Origin: Paulinella micropora
Taxonomy: Eukaryota > Cercozoa > Imbricatea > Euglyphida
Length of the DNA: 64,000 nucleotides
NCBI GenBank assembly: GCA_009731375.1
Contig: BJOX01000323.1
Coordinates: 516,499-580,498 of the forward strand
Direction of reading: 5' to 3'
Positions 19,527 to 29,601 of the stretch are shown one piece after another. The position numbers and the translations under genes are program-made. The notes under the pieces were generated by a model. It had not been told where the DNA came from and searched no databases. It saw only the letters and a program-made list of their open reading frames with translations. Every line of letters begins with the position of its first letter. Position 1 is the first letter of the stretch.

Positions 19527-20344
19527 ATGGAATATAGGGGAGGCAGGAGCTCTAACATTTACTATGTCAACAGCAAAAATAGGATAAACGGCACGGACAG
19601 TGATTTTAATTATTTCACTCACTCCATTGATATGAAATCGCTAGACAATCCTACCCATTGTAAAATACTTCATATCTATGTTCCTAAATCGTATCACTCT
19701 GTGGCAAGTCCTTATAACACTTTTACTTTGAGTGAAGATGGATTTGAGGCTCTGATTACGATACCAGATGGCAACTACACGATGAACAACTTAAAAATAA
19801 ACTGGCCGAGGTGCTAACCGCAGACAGCCCCAACAACTACACATACGCCGTTACGAGCAACAACACAAACACCGACCCAGAAGACGGCAAGCTATTATTT
19901 ACAGTAGCTAACAACGGAGGCATTCAACCGCGGTTTATATTTGACACCGAAACGTATCCACGAAGTAATGGGTTTTGACCGTGACTCCACATATTTCTTC
20001 GCTAATAATACAATTAGGTCTCCAAACGTATAATATTGACAGGTGAAAAAACAATATATTTACAGTCAGATTTAGTAGGCGAAGGCGATAACCACGTGCT
20101 CCAAGAAATATACACGGCAAATGAAATCCCGTTCGGCTCTGTTATCTACGATGGCTCTGGTAATGAATACGGAAAACTGCTATCTACTAGTTCAAGCAAT
20201 GTGTATCGGTTTTACTTGACTGACGAAAACGACCAACCAGTTAATCTCAACGGGTTAGGAATTGTTATGACATTGTTGATTTACCGCGAGACGAATTATT
20301 TTAATTCATTTACATCATTTTTTAATTTGTTGAAATCTAGATAA
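19527..20344 (+). pseudogene. Minor capsid (penton) protein, two frameshifts
   Basis: The first frame (19527-19817) has the N-terminal penton-type features Y-Y-V-N-S-K-N-R-I, F-N-Y-F (beta strand), I-Y-V-P-K-S-Y and I-P-D-G-N-Y-T. The homology continues in a second frame (G-F-D-R-D-S-T near 19970) and a third (20036-20344) with T-G-E-K-T-I-Y-L-Q-S-D, N-V-L-type strands and the characteristic ending M-T-L-L-I-Y-R. Total about 270 residues, normal for the single-jelly-roll minor capsid proteins of PLVs. The first break is one missing A in an A-run near 19797; the second is near 20030. It lies immediately upstream of the major capsid gene, the usual order. It would form the capsid vertices. Confidence 0.75.
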
Positions 20345-20361
20345 TTAATTTTAGAATTATT

Positions 20362-20395
20362 TATTTTTTTCTTATATTACAATATAGGACAACCG
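20362..20395 (+). promoter_or_regulatory. Promoter-like motif before major capsid gene
   Basis: ATTTTTTTCTTATATTACAATATAGG lies about 20-45 bases before the ATG at 20416. It matches the motif before 17326 and 22122. Confidence 0.5.
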
Positions 20396-20415
20396 AAAAA
20401 AACCTGAAAACAAAA

Positions 20416-21961
20416 ATGCCCACACAACACGGAGGCGAACTAGATTTTAGCAGGACTGACTACATCAGTGCTTCATATCGCTTGAATAATAAGCTTACCC
20501 CTCGTGAGGGTTCTATTAATGTAACCGTAACTACCGCAGGAGGACAGGAAAGCAACTTTGACCTTATCAGCCGTCCGTTTAACTTGGCTCGCTCTGTTTT
20601 GAGTTTTAATTATGCTCCAGATGCGAAGGCGGCGAACTACAATAAATGCTTTATGGACTGCTTAGCTCCGATTAGGCAAATTCAATTGATTACCAGAGGC
20701 GGTGTTTATCTGTGCGACATTAACGAAGTCGGAAATATCACTAAGATGATTTGGAAACCCGAAACCTCCATTGATGATTTACTTGCTTTGGAAAATCACG
20801 ATAATGGAAGTGGAGCTGGTTGTATGCTTCAAAAGTGTAATGCTACAACTACATTTCAACCCGCTAGCGATGCTACAAGGTTGGCAGCATTACAAACAGC
20901 ATTGACCGCTTCGGCAGTAGCAGGAAATGCGGCGGCAAACATTGATGCGGGAATTGATGTTGCTAAGGCTCAGGTTCAGGCCGCATTAAAGGCTTGGATG
21001 GCACAACCCTCCACAAATGCCCGCCGACACGATGATGCCCTTATTGCGAATGAGACTGGTGTGAGTAAGTTTGTTAATGTTNNNNNNNNNNGATGTTGCT
21101 TTTAACGAGGCTAAGTATTTCTCAGCTGGTACTATTAATAATGCCAGCCCGAGTGTTAATGTTAAGATTAATCTTGGAATGCTTTACAATACTATTTTCG
21201 CTCTGGATAAAACTATTATGTTTCCAGAAATTTTGACTTTGCGGATTGTTTGGCAACAGACACCCAAAATCTTTTATTATAACAATGATGCTCTTACTAC
21301 TGGTGGAGGCACTGTTGCGGTGGCGGATTCGAATGTTACTATTACTAATCTCAGCCTGTTCTTAGCTGTCGAGACTAACCCCGATGTCGTTCAATCAATT
21401 CAACAGAAGATTATGAGCCCCGAAGGTATGAGCTTCAACATTGATTATTCTTATTTGTATAAAAATACTGTCGGCACACTTTCATCATCTCAAAATGTTA
21501 TACTTAGATTTGACAGAGGCCACGGACTGCGAATTAAGAAAATTTATCATTCTGTATTTAACACAACCGAAAATAAGAACACTGCTTATGACAATAGCAA
21601 TCTGCTTGGTTCTAAGGTCCAAACTTTTTATACCACACTAGACGGGGCACGACTTCAGGAATTCAACGTTGATTGTCAAACTGGAAAACTAGAAGACTAT
21701 ATGTATCTTAAGCCGAAGTTGGAAGGCTCTGCTTTGATGAATAGCAATGTTTATCAATACAACTGGTTTTGGTGTGATAGCTTTGACAATACCCGACCGT
21801 TGTGGAGCAAGGACCAAAATGAAATCAGTGGAATAAGTCTAGACACCGAGCGACGATGGGAGTTTATCGGAACCACTGCTATTATTGCAGCTAATCATTA
21901 CACATTTGTCGTCACTCAGCAAGAAGTAACTGTTAAGAACGGCACCATTACTAGGACCTAA
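20416..21961 (+). CDS. Major capsid protein (double jelly-roll type), with 10-N gap
   Basis: The N-terminal part (222 residues to the gap at 21082) contains a beta-rich start (Y-R-L-N-N-K-L-T-P-R-E-G-S), a segment R-P-F-N-L-A-R-S-V-L-S-F and an Ala-rich helical insertion. After the gap the frame continues for about 290 residues with L-R-I-V-W, N-L-S-L-F-L-A-V-E-T-N and a C-terminal half ending at 21961. Total about 510 residues, as expected for PLV major capsid proteins. The assignment rests on length, position between minor capsid and downstream structural gene, and the jelly-roll-like composition. Hexons of this protein form the icosahedral shell. No frame break is needed apart from the gap, whose true length is unknown. 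Confidence 0.8.
21082..21091. other. Assembly gap (10 N) in major capsid gene
   Basis: A run of ten N. The flanking reading frames differ, so the real length is probably not ten. Confidence 0.99.
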
Positions 21962-22029
21962 ATAGAGGCCTGCTCCCCCTATAATCCCGCCAGTGAGGTA
22001 TTAGGGAGTAATTAATTTTGATAGTTAAT

Positions 22030-22049
22030 TAATTTTTTTCTTACAATAT
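22030..22049 (+). promoter_or_regulatory. Promoter-like motif TTTTTTTCTTACAATATA
   Basis: It is located upstream of the gene at 22122, separated from it by a composite repeat (22050-22111). It is the best match to the motif before 17326. Confidence 0.5.
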
Positions 22050-22111
22050 ACGAACCTTTTTTTTAAAAAAAGCTTCACCAAAAAACGGAGGTGCGGAGGC
22101 GGAGTCTCTGC
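22050..22111 (+). repeat. Composite repeat: leader plus family 1 palindrome
   Basis: GAACC, T-run, AAAAAGCTTCACCAAAAAAC, then GGAGGTGCGGAGGCGGAGTC and TCTGC. It occupies the 5' leader of the following gene. The copy at 23791-23849 is nearly the same. Confidence 0.65.
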
Positions 22112-22121
22112 AAAAGCTCCT

Positions 22122-23370
22122 ATGCACCAACGAAATTTGATAGCACAAGACCCTGACGGAGACTTCATAAATGTCAAAGTCGGATATGACGGCAATGTTG
22201 AAACCAATAGTATGAAAACCGCTTTCGGCGAAGCATTGGTCGGTCAATTAACACCAGTATTACAAGAGATTTTTCCATACACTATCAATACACGAATATG
22301 GACATTAGCTCAAACTGATGCTACCATTTCATTTAATGCGAATATGGCCGAACTTAAAACAGATGTGAAGACGACCGCGAATGCTGTATTGACTAGTAAA
22401 AAAAGAATTAAATACAGAGCAGGTATGGGAGTTCTAACAAGATTTACTGCTTTATGGACTACTGATGAAACGAAAGACTACAATTCATATATATTGGCAT
22501 TGGTGAAAGTGATTTTACTAATGGCTTCTATTTTTAAAAAATAAAAGCGACTGGTATGAATATCGCCAGTGTTAAAGGAGGGGTGCCGACACTTATCGCA
22601 CAGGCGAACTGGGATGACCCTTGTGATGGAACTAAAATTATGCCTATCATAGATTGGGCCAAAGGGAATGTATTCCGGATTAAATTTCAATATCTTGGCT
22701 TTGGTGCTATAAGGTTCTACATAGAAAATCCATCAAGTGGAGAATTTCAGCTGGTTCATACAATTAGGTATGCGAATGCGAATGTGGGTGTTAGTCTTTC
22801 AAATACAACCCTACACTTTTCGGCTTGTATCAGAAACTATGGAACTGGTAATGCTAATCAAACATTGAAAACAGCCAGTTGTAGTATGTTTATTGAGGGC
22901 ACTATCACTATTAATTCAAGCATATCAAACGAAGCGGAAGGAAGTGAGCCAGCGAGCACAACGGAAAGTCCTATTATTAGCATAAAAAATAAAACAACTT
23001 TTAATGGTGTGACCAATTATTCAATTGTTTATCCATCTCTCGTGAGCATATCAAACGAAGACAGCAAAGTTAATATAGTGCGGATTGTGAAAACGACTGG
23101 AGCACTACTGGTGAGAACTTTGCGGATATTGATACCAAAACTTCAATCGTATCAAAGGATACCGCTGCGACTGCCCTTGGTGGTGCCACTATAACAGACG
23201 TCATCCTTAAACTTTATGTTAATGCTACTTCTAGCCAGCTTATTGACCTGCGAACTTACGACATACAACTTTCTCCTGGTGAAAATCTAACATTTTTACA
23301 AAAGTCTGTCGCGACTGCTAATAATGGAGGAAATGTGAGTGTTATAGTTAATTACTTAGAAGACCAATGA
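22122..23370 (+). pseudogene. Phage-type virion structural protein, two frameshifts
   Basis: Three frames (22122-22544, 22556-23194, and the remainder to TGA 23368) give one protein of about 415 residues. Family-like blocks in order: R-I-K-Y-R-A-G-M-G-V-L-T-R-F-T-A-L-W near residue 95; F-R-I-K-F-Q-Y-L-G-F-G-A-I-R-F-Y-I-E-N-P with F-Q-L-V-H-T-I; a beta-rich Y/N segment; and a C-terminal I-Q-L-S-P-G-E-N-L-T-F-L. From memory this combination occurs in phage and large-virus structural proteins thought to be tail or fibre associated. Breaks lie near 22535 and 23120. It follows the major capsid gene, so a virion role (vertex or receptor-binding) is inferred. Confidence 0.6.
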
Positions 23371-23436
23371 ACCTTTTGAAAAAAGCTTCACCAAAAAAAT
23401 AAATTAATAAGTTTTTGAGAAATCTCCACAAAGCTC

Positions 23437-23724
23437 CTACAATTGAAGCTGTTTGAATATTTCTTTTTTTAGCTCAGGATACTTGTCTAGAAATGGTTGA
23501 TTTGCCATCCATCTTAAGTATTGGGTATCAAATACAACCACATCGGCGACTGTCTTTCCCTTATATTTTCCCATAGGTATCTTTCCTTGTTCTTGAAGTT
23601 TCTTGTTTTCTGATTTGTATTCATTAATGTGTCCATCAATTACTTGCTTAATTTCTTGTAAAGTAAATGTTCTGTCTTTGTTGCTGACAGATAGCTGTTC
23701 AAAATTTTCACAAAGCTTTTGCAT
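23437..23724 (-). CDS. Small protein with M-G-K-Y-K-G-K-T domain (DUF3820-like)
   Basis: A 95-residue protein if started at ATG 23724; the longer frame upstream runs through a repeat and is not convincing. The C-terminal half has I-P-M-G-K-Y-K-G-K-T-V-A-D-V and Y-L-R-W-M-A-N-Q, the pattern of the DUF3820 / exonuclease-associated domain (G-K-Y-K-G-x-x, x-x-Y-L-x-W). In bacteria and viruses this domain often accompanies nucleases and may bind nucleic acid or metal. It is on the opposite strand to the morphogenesis genes. The family is assigned with fair confidence; its role here is unknown. Confidence 0.6.
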   Translation of the reverse strand: MQKLCENFEQLSVSNKDRTFTLQEIKQVIDGHINEYKSENKKLQEQGKIPMGKYKGKTVADVVVFDTQYLRWMANQPFLDKYPELKKEIFKQLQL

Positions 23725-23790
23725 CGGTGAGTGTAGAGTAGTGAGTATATAGTAGTGAGTATAAAAAATTAAAAAAATTAAATAATTAAT

Positions 23791-23877
23791 ATAGGAACCT
23801 TTTGAAAGAGCTTCACCAAAACCGGAGGTGCGGAGGCGGAGTCTCTGCGATACGTTTTGCAAACGTAGCTTTGCAAT
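23791..23877 (+). repeat. Composite repeat: leader, family 1 palindrome and inverted family 2 hairpin
   Basis: GGAACCTTTTGAAAGAGCTT with CACCAAAACC, then GGAGGTGCGGAGGCGGAGTC with TCTGC, then TACGTTT-TGCA-AACGTA (23851-23867). All three repeat parts are joined here, and the last one reaches into the lipase start codon. Confidence 0.65.
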
Positions 23878-24620
23878 GAGCGAATGGATTAAATTCGTAA
23901 AGGCTTACTCCGCTAAGCATAATAAGCTATGGTGAAGCATTGAAAAAGGCAGGTAAGGCATACAGAAGGCAAAGCTCAGCCAAAGGCGGAGCCGTCGCAC
24001 GTGTGCGACTAAAGGGAGGCAGTGCTGAGTTGTCGGAGGATGTCTATTTGTCTTCGTCAGAGAGAAAAGGTGCTGACGGATGGAAACCAGTCGCAAGCAA
24101 AGAAAAATCAACAGTGTATGAAAAAGATGGTAAGGCGATTGTAGCATTTAGAGGCTCCGCGGATAAGCGAGACTTACTCACAGATGTCGCATTGGTAAAG
24201 GGAGTATTAAAAAGAACACCTAGATACAAAGAAGAGCAGAAGCTGGTTAATGAAGTCATAAAGAAATATGGTAAGGATAATGTAGAGCTTACGGGTCATT
24301 CGTTAGGTGGCACAATAGCAAAAGATTTAAGCCGACAGACTGGGATGAAGGCTACAACATACAATAAAGGCAGTAGCACAAGAGACCTCATTGAAGGAGT
24401 AATTGACAGAGTGGCCGTTAAAGTAAATCCAAAAGGTAAGAGAGCAAAGACTGCGAAGCTAACGACGAACTACCGAACCGCATTCGACCCTGTGTCATTG
24501 TTAGGGGCAACGGCTGTAAATACTAAGTTAGTCAAACCAAAGAAAGGAATTCATACAATCAGGAGCTTTAAGGGTAGGGGCAAAAAATATACAGTTTACA
24601 ACTGTAAGTTGTATCTATAA
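23876..24620 (+). pseudogene. Class 3 lipase with PLV N-terminal motif, one frameshift
   Basis: ATG 23876 opens M-S-E-W-I-K-F-V-K-A-Y-S, and a one-base shift near 23927 connects to E-A-L-K-K-A-G-K-A-Y-R-R. This is the short N-terminal K-x-A-x-x-Y motif common on PLV and giant-virus proteins. From 23940 the frame is open to 24620. A Gly-rich insertion with a GC palindrome (23994-24009) is followed by the alpha/beta-hydrolase core: V-A-F-R-G-S with the oxyanion region, T-G-H-S-L-G-G-T-I-A with the nucleophile Ser (nucleophile elbow), T-A-F-D-P-V-S with the likely catalytic Asp, and a late His in K-G-I-H-T-I. Class 3 lipases occur in several PLVs and virophages, perhaps helping membrane crossing. 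Confidence 0.8.
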
Positions 24621-24631
24621 AGTTTTTTCAT

Positions 24632-27600
24632 TTAATATCCAAACGGTCTAGTTTCAATCGCATTATCTACAATACCTATAATATTTCTTTTAGTGTAAGT
24701 AAAGCTGAATATTTTTTCTAAGTATTCGCTCGTTATTTTTTTGTGTTGTTTATCTCTTGTTATCTTGCTGTTCTCTACAATAACAACTTTACCAGATTTT
24801 TCAATTCGTTTAGCAATCAGTTTTTCTTCCTGAGTCTTAAGCAACTCTAACAATTCATTCTTGCCGTTCTCAATAAGGTCGTTGTTTTTAATTCCAAGTC
24901 CGCAACTAATGACACTTAACATATTTGGTAAATTTAATGATTTATTGTTTTCATAATTCATACTAAAGCCTTTTACTTTTATACTTGCTTTGCCGTTATC
25001 TAAGACATATCCATAACACTTTGGTCCACCTCCGATAAAGGTCATAATCTTTGCTCCGTGTAGTTCGTCCGTCCATTCGCCTAACAACTTACCTGTTTTC
25101 ACATCTGTTTCGCCTTTCGTTAAGTCTGTTGTGTATATGACACTGTCGGTATCGTGGTATAGAATTCTGTTGCCTAGTTTGTCCATCATCTCATATAGTC
25201 TAATCCTCGCGTGGCAAGTCGTAAATAAAGCAACTACAATATTTGTTTTCACGGGGTCGCTTACCGCATCCTGTTTAAGGTCATAACTCGCTTCTATTAT
25301 TTTGTCGTTGATAATGTTTATGTTTATGTTATCGACTGACTTATCGTTCATTAACTTGTATAAGGTATCTTTGTCTTTTATGATTTTGTTTTGAGTTTTG
25401 TTTTGCTTCTCGCCAAACTTGCCCCACAGGCTATTCAAGCACAACTTAGCAACCGCTCGCCGTCCTGGGTTTTCTTCTATTTTGTTTTCGTCCATCTTAA
25501 TACCCATCCTGGCTTCCATACTGTCAATGCAGTTTCTTTTTTGTTCCTGTGTAATACATCCATCAGGATATCCGCTTGACTCTTGTTTAACCTTTAAGAA
25601 GTTTTTATGAAATCTTTGAAAAGGCTACTGCTCTGCTCCTTCCAGTGCCATACCTCATATACCTTAATTAGCTTGTAGCCTTTGTCTAAGGCCTTGTAGA
25701 TTTCAGGAGTTGCCCAAGTGCCTGTTATTGCTCTCTCGTTACCAGAGTGCTTACATTCGGTTTTCTGTTCAGTCATTCCGCACTTGTCGCATAAGTAATA
25801 CATAAGCTTACCTCTGTCCGCCTTAGGTAAAACGGGGTGAAGCAGATTTCTCGGCGGTAGCATCTTAACCTTAGACACTCCGAAATATTCTCTGTTTATG
25901 ATTTTGTTTCTCATATCTTTTCTGTCGTCGTCGTTGTTCGGTCTAATGATTTCGTGGTGTCCGCTAGGGTAAAGGTCGTAAAACATAACGGTAGGATACA
26001 GAGAGCATATATCAATGTATTTTGCGTATTCGCTGTTATGTCTAGACTTCCAATACAATGTAAGAGCATCAGTTCTTCCTCCAAACATTGCCTCTCGCGG
26101 GTTCTGTCCTTCTTGTTCCGTAATTCGTTCATTAGTATCTTCCGCTAGGCTTTCACTTGTTTTCATTAATCTCCATTCACATTCCCAGATAGATACTAGT
26201 TTGCTGACTTGTTTGCTTAGTTCTTTTTCTCGTCTCATTGTTGCCTTGTATAGTTCACCCATCGTCTTATTCTTCTTAGTATTGATTGTATTACCATTAA
26301 AGCACTTTGGACATCCGTGCCAGAGACATCCGTGAAATTCATAAGCGGTTTTCGTCTTTTCATCCCATCCATCTACGTAAACATNNNNNNNNNNAAAACA
26401 TCTTTTCACCACCATTGAATGCGTGTTTGATATCCGTTTTGTCTAACCTGCTTCTGTAAGCTACCCATTCAACACAAGCCCGAGAGGTAATCCTGTTTTG
26501 CTTTTCCGCCTTCAACACAGCAATTGAATTCTCTGGCATAAACTTAGCATGATACAAAGCCATAACACAACTCGCAATAGTTGTATATTGAAAGGGGTCA
26601 ATACCGAATTCTAAAAACTGCTTTCTAAAATCCATACAACCCCTTCTCAATATATCAACATCGCTATGACAGTATTCAGCGATTTCCTTCTGCATGTCAA
26701 ATGTGCTATTTCTTTGGCTCTCATACCATTCTAAGAATTCCGCTCTCTTCTTATCTTTCATCGTGTCGTATCCGTAGTGCTTCTTGTGTGGCATAACACC
26801 AACATAATTTTTGTTCTTGTCCGTATTGAAGAAGTGAGGGAAGAAGCCCTTTTTAAGTTCTTTCAATCCAAATGTCTTAGGAAAGTCTGACAACTGCATA
26901 GTCAAGAAACTCAAACTATCAATGAAGCGGTATTTCTTCAAAGTCATCATCATTATCTTACCACCCTGATAAATGACGAATGGTGCCTGCCCGTTATCTA
27001 CCAACCATTTAAGAATAAACTGACAATTATAACCGCGACTGTTATGAGCAATGAATGTAAAGCCGTTGTGCTTAGATTCAAAAGCACACTTACAGAAATC
27101 ATCAATGTTCTTATGAATGACGGGTGGCTCCTTAGCATCGTAATACTGGCTTTCCGAATGATTAACAATGTGCTCGCCCGTATCCTGTGTCGCTTCAAAG
27201 TCAAAGAATATGTATTTGTCTGAAAACAGAAGTATCTCTTTCTTCACGATTTCACATTGGTGTTCAAGTGGTTTCAGTTCCTTACAATTACGGCATTTCG
27301 CATATCAGCATTTGTGTTCGTCCTTTCTCCTGTAATTAAGTCCGCACGTAAGACATTTCGCTTTGATATCGCAATTCGTCCTCTTGTGGTTGTTGAAACA
27401 TACAGTATTTGGAAACTTTCTATTACACGAATAGCAATCAGTCCAATTGCTTTTATCGTTAATACCTTTACAGTCTTTGGTTTCGCAGATATTACATTTA
27501 GCTTCGCAGGCGTGTCGCTTTTGAAATCCTCTTAAGCATAACTCACAGAAGTTTTCTTTACATACCATAGACTTCATATTGGTTATCACATCGTAGTGGT

Positions 27601-28643
27601 TCTCTGTCTTAAGTATGTAAAGGTTCGTAAGTCGCTCGCCCTTTTCATTAAGCAGGTCCGTCTTATAAACAATCTTGTCAGGGAATTCAACAATAACCAG
27701 ATTGTATTTAATGTGGATAGCAAATGTATTAATTTCAGGAATACCGCACACATCCTGAATGACTTTCGCTTCTTCGTGTAGTTTCAAAGCCATCTCCTCC
27801 TGTATCTTTCGTCCCATCATTATTGTCTTGTATTTTTTTTTTATGTTTTTCAATTTTTGCTTTTACTACAACAATTGCTCTGGCTAAGCATATGTTGTCT
27901 GTATTATTAATTTGAATTAATCCTCTCTTTTTATATACATCCAATTTATTAATTACTTGAAGCCTCGTTCCGCCCATTGGCATTTCAACAGATTTCAAAA
28001 AGAATCTAAACTTATCCATATTATACCCCTTTTCATCTGAATAAAGGATTTCGTTGCTTTGAAACAATGCTGACAATCTTTCCAAAACATCTCTGACAGA
28101 AATCTGATTAATAGTCTTCAAACCCGTAGATACCGCTCCATAGTAATCTACAAACTTGATACTTACACTAACCATACTACCTTGCATCTGTCTTTTGATA
28201 AAGTCATTCATTATTATCTCAATGAACTGTAGAATATCATTCATGCTGAAAGAAGTGAAGTTTCCAGTAAGCTTAACACAATACTGGCTTTCATTAATAC
28301 CTAGCACGTGCTTCTTTCTATCAACGTGTTTGATTTCATAGTTCGCATACCTCATCAGGTCTTTTACCTTTTCTTTTCTTTCTCTCACTTTCAGTTCAAA
28401 CTGCTGTTGTTTATCTACCGGTAAGGGTGGTTCTTCTGGCATAGCATGAAAGTAAACAGCACCTCTTACTCTGTTCAAGTAATTTTGGTCCGTTGTTGTA
28501 TTAACCTTATACTTTCTTTTATACAACTCAGGTATTATGTAAAGCACATCATGACCCCTGACCCTTTTGATTTCATAATTAATTTTTTGTTCGCTAAATC
28601 TGTCCAACCTATACTGTATATCGTTGTAAGTGTGTGTCTCCAT
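24632..28643 (-). pseudogene. Protein-primed family B DNA polymerase, several breaks and a gap
   Basis: On the minus strand five open segments line up as one protein of about 1,300 residues. 28643-27850: N-terminal domain of unknown fold. 27850-27305: Cys/His clusters resembling zinc ribbons. 27247-26395: exonuclease motifs F-F-D-F-E-A (Exo I), N-S-R-G-Y-N (Exo II) and Y-C-H-S-D-V-D (Exo III). 26384-25594: D-I-C-S-L-Y-P (motif A). 25519-24632: K-L-C-L-N-S-L-W-G-K-F-G (motif B) and Y-H-D-T-D-S (motif C). Breaks: shift at a T-run near 27842, in-frame TGA at 27305-27307, a 10-N gap at 26385-26394, and a shift near 25600. Intact enzymes copy the linear genome from a protein primer at the TIR ends. 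All catalytic motifs are present. Confidence 0.9.
26385..26394. other. Assembly gap (10 N) in polymerase gene
   Basis: A run of ten N between the exonuclease part and the polymerase part. Confidence 0.99.
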
Positions 28644-28831
28644 GAAACTTTTGAAAAAGTTTCACAAAACCTTTTGCTGAAAGATTTTTTTAATCTTTCT
28701 GTTAGTCAGTGTATATATAGGAAAATACTTTTTTCAAAAATAAAAATTAATTATCTCAATTGTCTGCCCCGCCGTGGTCGCCGTGTGCATCCGTGTCTAT
28801 ATATACGGGGGGCCCTGTGTTTAGATGAAAA

Positions 28832-29090
28832 TTATGGCGGGGCGGACGGCGACGGAGAGGGCGAGGGCGAGGGCGACGGCGAGGGCGAGAGCGGTGCTTC
28901 TTGTTTTTCAACAATTTCTTGTTTTTCAACAATTATATTTTCTCCAATTCGAATGTGCTTAGTCAATTCCAACATTCTCCTAAATCCTTCAAAGTCAAAT
29001 GTTTTGTGTTTTTTTGTTTGATTATCTTCTTATTCCCGAGACATTAATTATGGAACCGCAATCGTATTCAAATTTTTTAGTATCTGCCAT
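28832..29090 (-). pseudogene. Small protein with Ser-Pro repeat tail, one frameshift
   Basis: ATG at 29090 gives M-A-D-T-K-K-F-E-Y-D-C-G-S and stops after 22 codons. A one-base shift leads into F-D-F-E-G-F-R-R-M-L-E-L, then a duplicated V-E-K-Q-E-I-V-E-K-Q-E-A and about ten S-P dipeptides to a stop at 28832. The repeat DNA is the GAGGGC/GACGGC tract. It is located upstream of the polymerase gene on the same strand. Family unknown; S-P tails are usually disordered. Confidence 0.45.
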
Positions 29091-29143
29091 TGTCTGCCCG
29101 CTTGTATCATATATAATATACTCTCCCCTGTGTATAGATGATA

Positions 29144-29482
29144 TTAGGGCTGAAAGGGCGGGACGTGCAGGGCCATATGTGTATATGATTTCATATGTAT
29201 TGCTTTGCTACTCCTATTTATTTCAGCTCCGCATTCGCACTTGAATATTTTATTCTTCCAATTTCTTTTCTTTTCTTTTTTGATTTCTTTTGTTTCCTTA
29301 TCATAATTAACTTTCCATTCATCATACTTTGGTTTTACTTTTTCCTCGTGGTATTTCTTTGTTTCTTCCATTGCTTGTTCTTTGGTTCTTCGTTTTCCAA
29401 TAGTAAAATTCTTAAACATCGTTTTACATCCTTCTCTCCATTGAATTTTTACCATAGGTCTCTTTTCATTATTCTTTATCAT
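29144..29482 (-). CDS. Zinc-finger-like protein, paralogue 1
   Basis: A 112-residue frame starting M-I-K-N-N-E-K-R-P with V-K-I-Q-W-R-E-G, then a basic/aromatic helical middle, and a C-terminal finger F-K-C-E-C-G-A-E...H-M-K-S-Y-T-H. An upstream ATG (M-T-N-E-D-T-Q) lies in another frame, with the G-C-I-M-I-K-N-N junction matching the paralogue, so a small frame break near the start is likely. The C-x-C-x(n)-H-x(4-5)-H spacing suggests one zinc site. It is next to a second copy at 29602-30001; both lie just inside the right TIR. DNA binding is a reasonable inference; the family is not named. Confidence 0.5.
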   Translation of the reverse strand: MIKNNEKRPMVKIQWREGCKTMFKNFTIGKRRTKEQAMEETKKYHEEKVKPKYDEWKVNYDKETKEIKKEKKRNWKNKIFKCECGAEINRSSKAIHMKSYTHMALHVPPFQP

Positions 29483-29601
29483 AATACATCCTTTTGAAAT
29501 TGTAAACCTGCGACTTGTCGCAGTTTTTGTGTGTCTTCGTTTGTCATTCTGTATGTGTCTATATTTTTATGACTTTAATTTTAAAAAAATTGAGGTTTAT
29601 T

